64,000 bases of DNA from Motilimonas pumila (GTDB taxonomy: Bacteria; Pseudomonadota; Gammaproteobacteria; Enterobacterales; CBDFNC01), in contig NZ_QZCH01000017.1 of NCBI RefSeq assembly GCF_003596335.1, forward strand, positions 1 through 64,000. The letters are read 5' to 3'. Both the position numbers and the translations under genes were made by a program. Below are positions 63,136-64,000 of this stretch, piece by piece (the first letter of the stretch is position 1; every line of letters begins with the position of its first letter). The notes beneath the pieces were generated by a model. The model saw only the letters and a program-made list of their open reading frames with translations. It made no database searches and was not told where the DNA came from.

Positions 63136-63378
63136 ATGAAAAAATTTGACCGTAAATTTCAATACCCACTCATTGCATCGATGGTGCTGCCAACAATGCT
63201 GATCGGTATGTCAGGCATCATGGCGTTTCGTAACTTACCAAATGGTGGAGAATTTTTTTCTGCATGGGGCACAGCAATAGTGCAGGTTGTACCTTCCGCG
63301 CTATTGCTACTCGCTGTAGTCGCACCCGCAGTACGTTTATTTGTAACTAAAGTACTGCTTAAGCCAGAGCAAGCGTAA
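63136..63378 (+). CDS. DUF2798 membrane protein
   Basis: Protein of 80 residues with two membrane segments (LIASMVLPTMLIGMSGIM and AIVQVVPSALLLLAVVAP) and the terminal pattern PAVRLFVTKVL. This matches DUF2798. GGAGAAAG precedes the ATG. It forms a two-gene unit with the next gene and faces the LysR regulator. Function unknown. Confidence 0.8.
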   Translation: MKKFDRKFQYPLIASMVLPTMLIGMSGIMAFRNLPNGGEFFSAWGTAIVQVVPSALLLLAVVAPAVRLFVTKVLLKPEQA

Positions 63379-63420
63379 CTCTCTCTAATCTCATCAATAA
63401 CCCTAAAATTGGTACCAGGT

Positions 63421-63921
63421 ATGAACAAACAAATATTGTTAGAAGCCATAATGATTGGAACAATGTTCTTAATTACAGCCGGCTATTTCGTTCGCTCAAA
63501 AGGCAGCGCTGCCAGCAAGGCGATAAACTTTGTGACCGCACTGTTGGGTGGATTTCTCGTTATGGCGGGGACGGCTAAGTTTTTCTTGCCTTTTGCCGAT
63601 ATTTTTTCAGCTCAAATTGCGCTAAGTGGTTTGCCGTTTCCTGCATTATCAAAATTTGCAGGGAAAATGGGCGAAATATTTGCAGGTCTGCTGTACTTAG
63701 CCATATTGACAGAAGGTAAGTTAATCTCTACTAAAATATCGACCTCCTTATTACATCTGGCAACGATGCTTACGGTAGTTATTATGAGCGTGGCAGTGTA
63801 TGTACACCTTTCTCCTAATGTCCCAGCAGAAGTGCTACCGCTACAATCTAAGCCTCCTGTATTAACAGTGCTAGTTATGCTGATTTCTCTCGGCTTATGG
63901 TTTAGCAAGCGCAAAGCATAA
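63421..63921 (+). CDS. DoxX-like membrane protein
   Basis: Protein of 166 residues with four membrane segments. The first loop after segment two has GFLVMAGTAKFFLP, then ALSKFAGKMGEIFAGLLYLAIL, a layout seen in DoxX-type proteins. The ATG at 63421 is chosen; the ribosome-binding site is weak. It follows the DUF2798 gene by 42 bases. Redox or small-molecule transport roles are known in the family, but none can be assigned here. Confidence 0.55.
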   Translation: MNKQILLEAIMIGTMFLITAGYFVRSKGSAASKAINFVTALLGGFLVMAGTAKFFLPFADIFSAQIALSGLPFPALSKFAGKMGEIFAGLLYLAILTEGKLISTKISTSLLHLATMLTVVIMSVAVYVHLSPNVPAEVLPLQSKPPVLTVLVMLISLGLWFSKRKA

Positions 63922-63941
63922 GAATCTTCAATTTGAGATTT

Positions 63942-63996
63942 TGGCTCTCAATTGGCATACATAACCAGTTAGTTTGAGAGCCAGTGCCCTTTTTTT
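63942..63996 (+). terminator. Terminator behind the DoxX-like gene
   Basis: TGGCTCTCAA (63942-63951) and TTGAGAGCCA (63974-63983) form a perfect 10-bp stem with a 22-base loop; seven T follow a few bases later. Confidence 0.7.
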
Positions 63997-64000
63997 CTAA

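Overview
The window looks like chromosome from a marine gammaproteobacterium of the Alteromonadales type. The inference rests on gene content: the proteobacterial dedicated sortase (Pds) system, a secreted chitinase, a norspermidine pathway, PqiABC, a DUF2058 protein and a SitABCD metal transporter. Genus cannot be fixed from the sequence alone. No rRNA, tRNA or CRISPR array was seen. The left end carries the tail of an ISAs1-type insertion sequence.

Layout. 1-2.8 kb: IS end, DUF4870, ABM, LysE-type exporter, zinc-ribbon protein. 3-11 kb: RNase HI, two paralogous DUF882/M15 peptidases, VOC protein, a frameshifted DNA/RNA endonuclease, rhodanese, CPXCG protein, fructosamine kinase, TerB-like protein and a YcbB-type L,D-transpeptidase. 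11-12.2 kb: leuB alone. 12.3-23.2 kb: the Pds locus (VIT/vWA target, class GN sortase, histidine kinase, response regulator, OmpA-like PdsO), split by a GH18 chitinase, a lipoprotein and a DUF2982 protein. The target gene and pdsO share an 18-bp and an 11-bp upstream motif with identical 64-bp spacing, which suggests one regulator acting on both. 23.3-31.3 kb: a solute-binding-like protein with PilU, DUF2058, two YbaK-domain proteins, DeoB, a small XapX protein and SppA.

31.4-37.3 kb: a four-gene operon for norspermidine synthesis (diaminobutyrate aminotransferase, diaminobutyrate decarboxylase, carboxynorspermidine dehydrogenase, carboxynorspermidine decarboxylase). Its 5' leader holds a hairpin, a 23-codon ORF with a strong ribosome-binding site and a terminator-like hairpin just before the first gene. 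A 45-codon very basic ORF with its own promoter-like sequence lies further upstream. 38.7-46.7 kb: glycosyltransferase, hexapeptide acyltransferase and a heterodimeric MdlAB-like ABC exporter, divergent from a CadC-type membrane regulator. 46.9-50.8 kb: pqiABC and a cytochrome b562-like protein. 51-57.3 kb: pepN, then sitABCD behind a Fur-type box.

57.5-62.1 kb: a redox and detoxification cluster. TetR and a haloacid dehalogenase face an AhpD-like protein, SDR, DsbA-like protein, a 24-codon membrane peptide and a membrane-anchored redoxin. Three TGAAC-type palindromes lie in the divergent region. 62.1-64 kb: a LysR regulator divergent from two small membrane proteins.

Candidates for something undescribed are the paired Pds promoter motif, the leader of the norspermidine operon, and the glycosyltransferase/acyltransferase/asymmetric exporter cluster.
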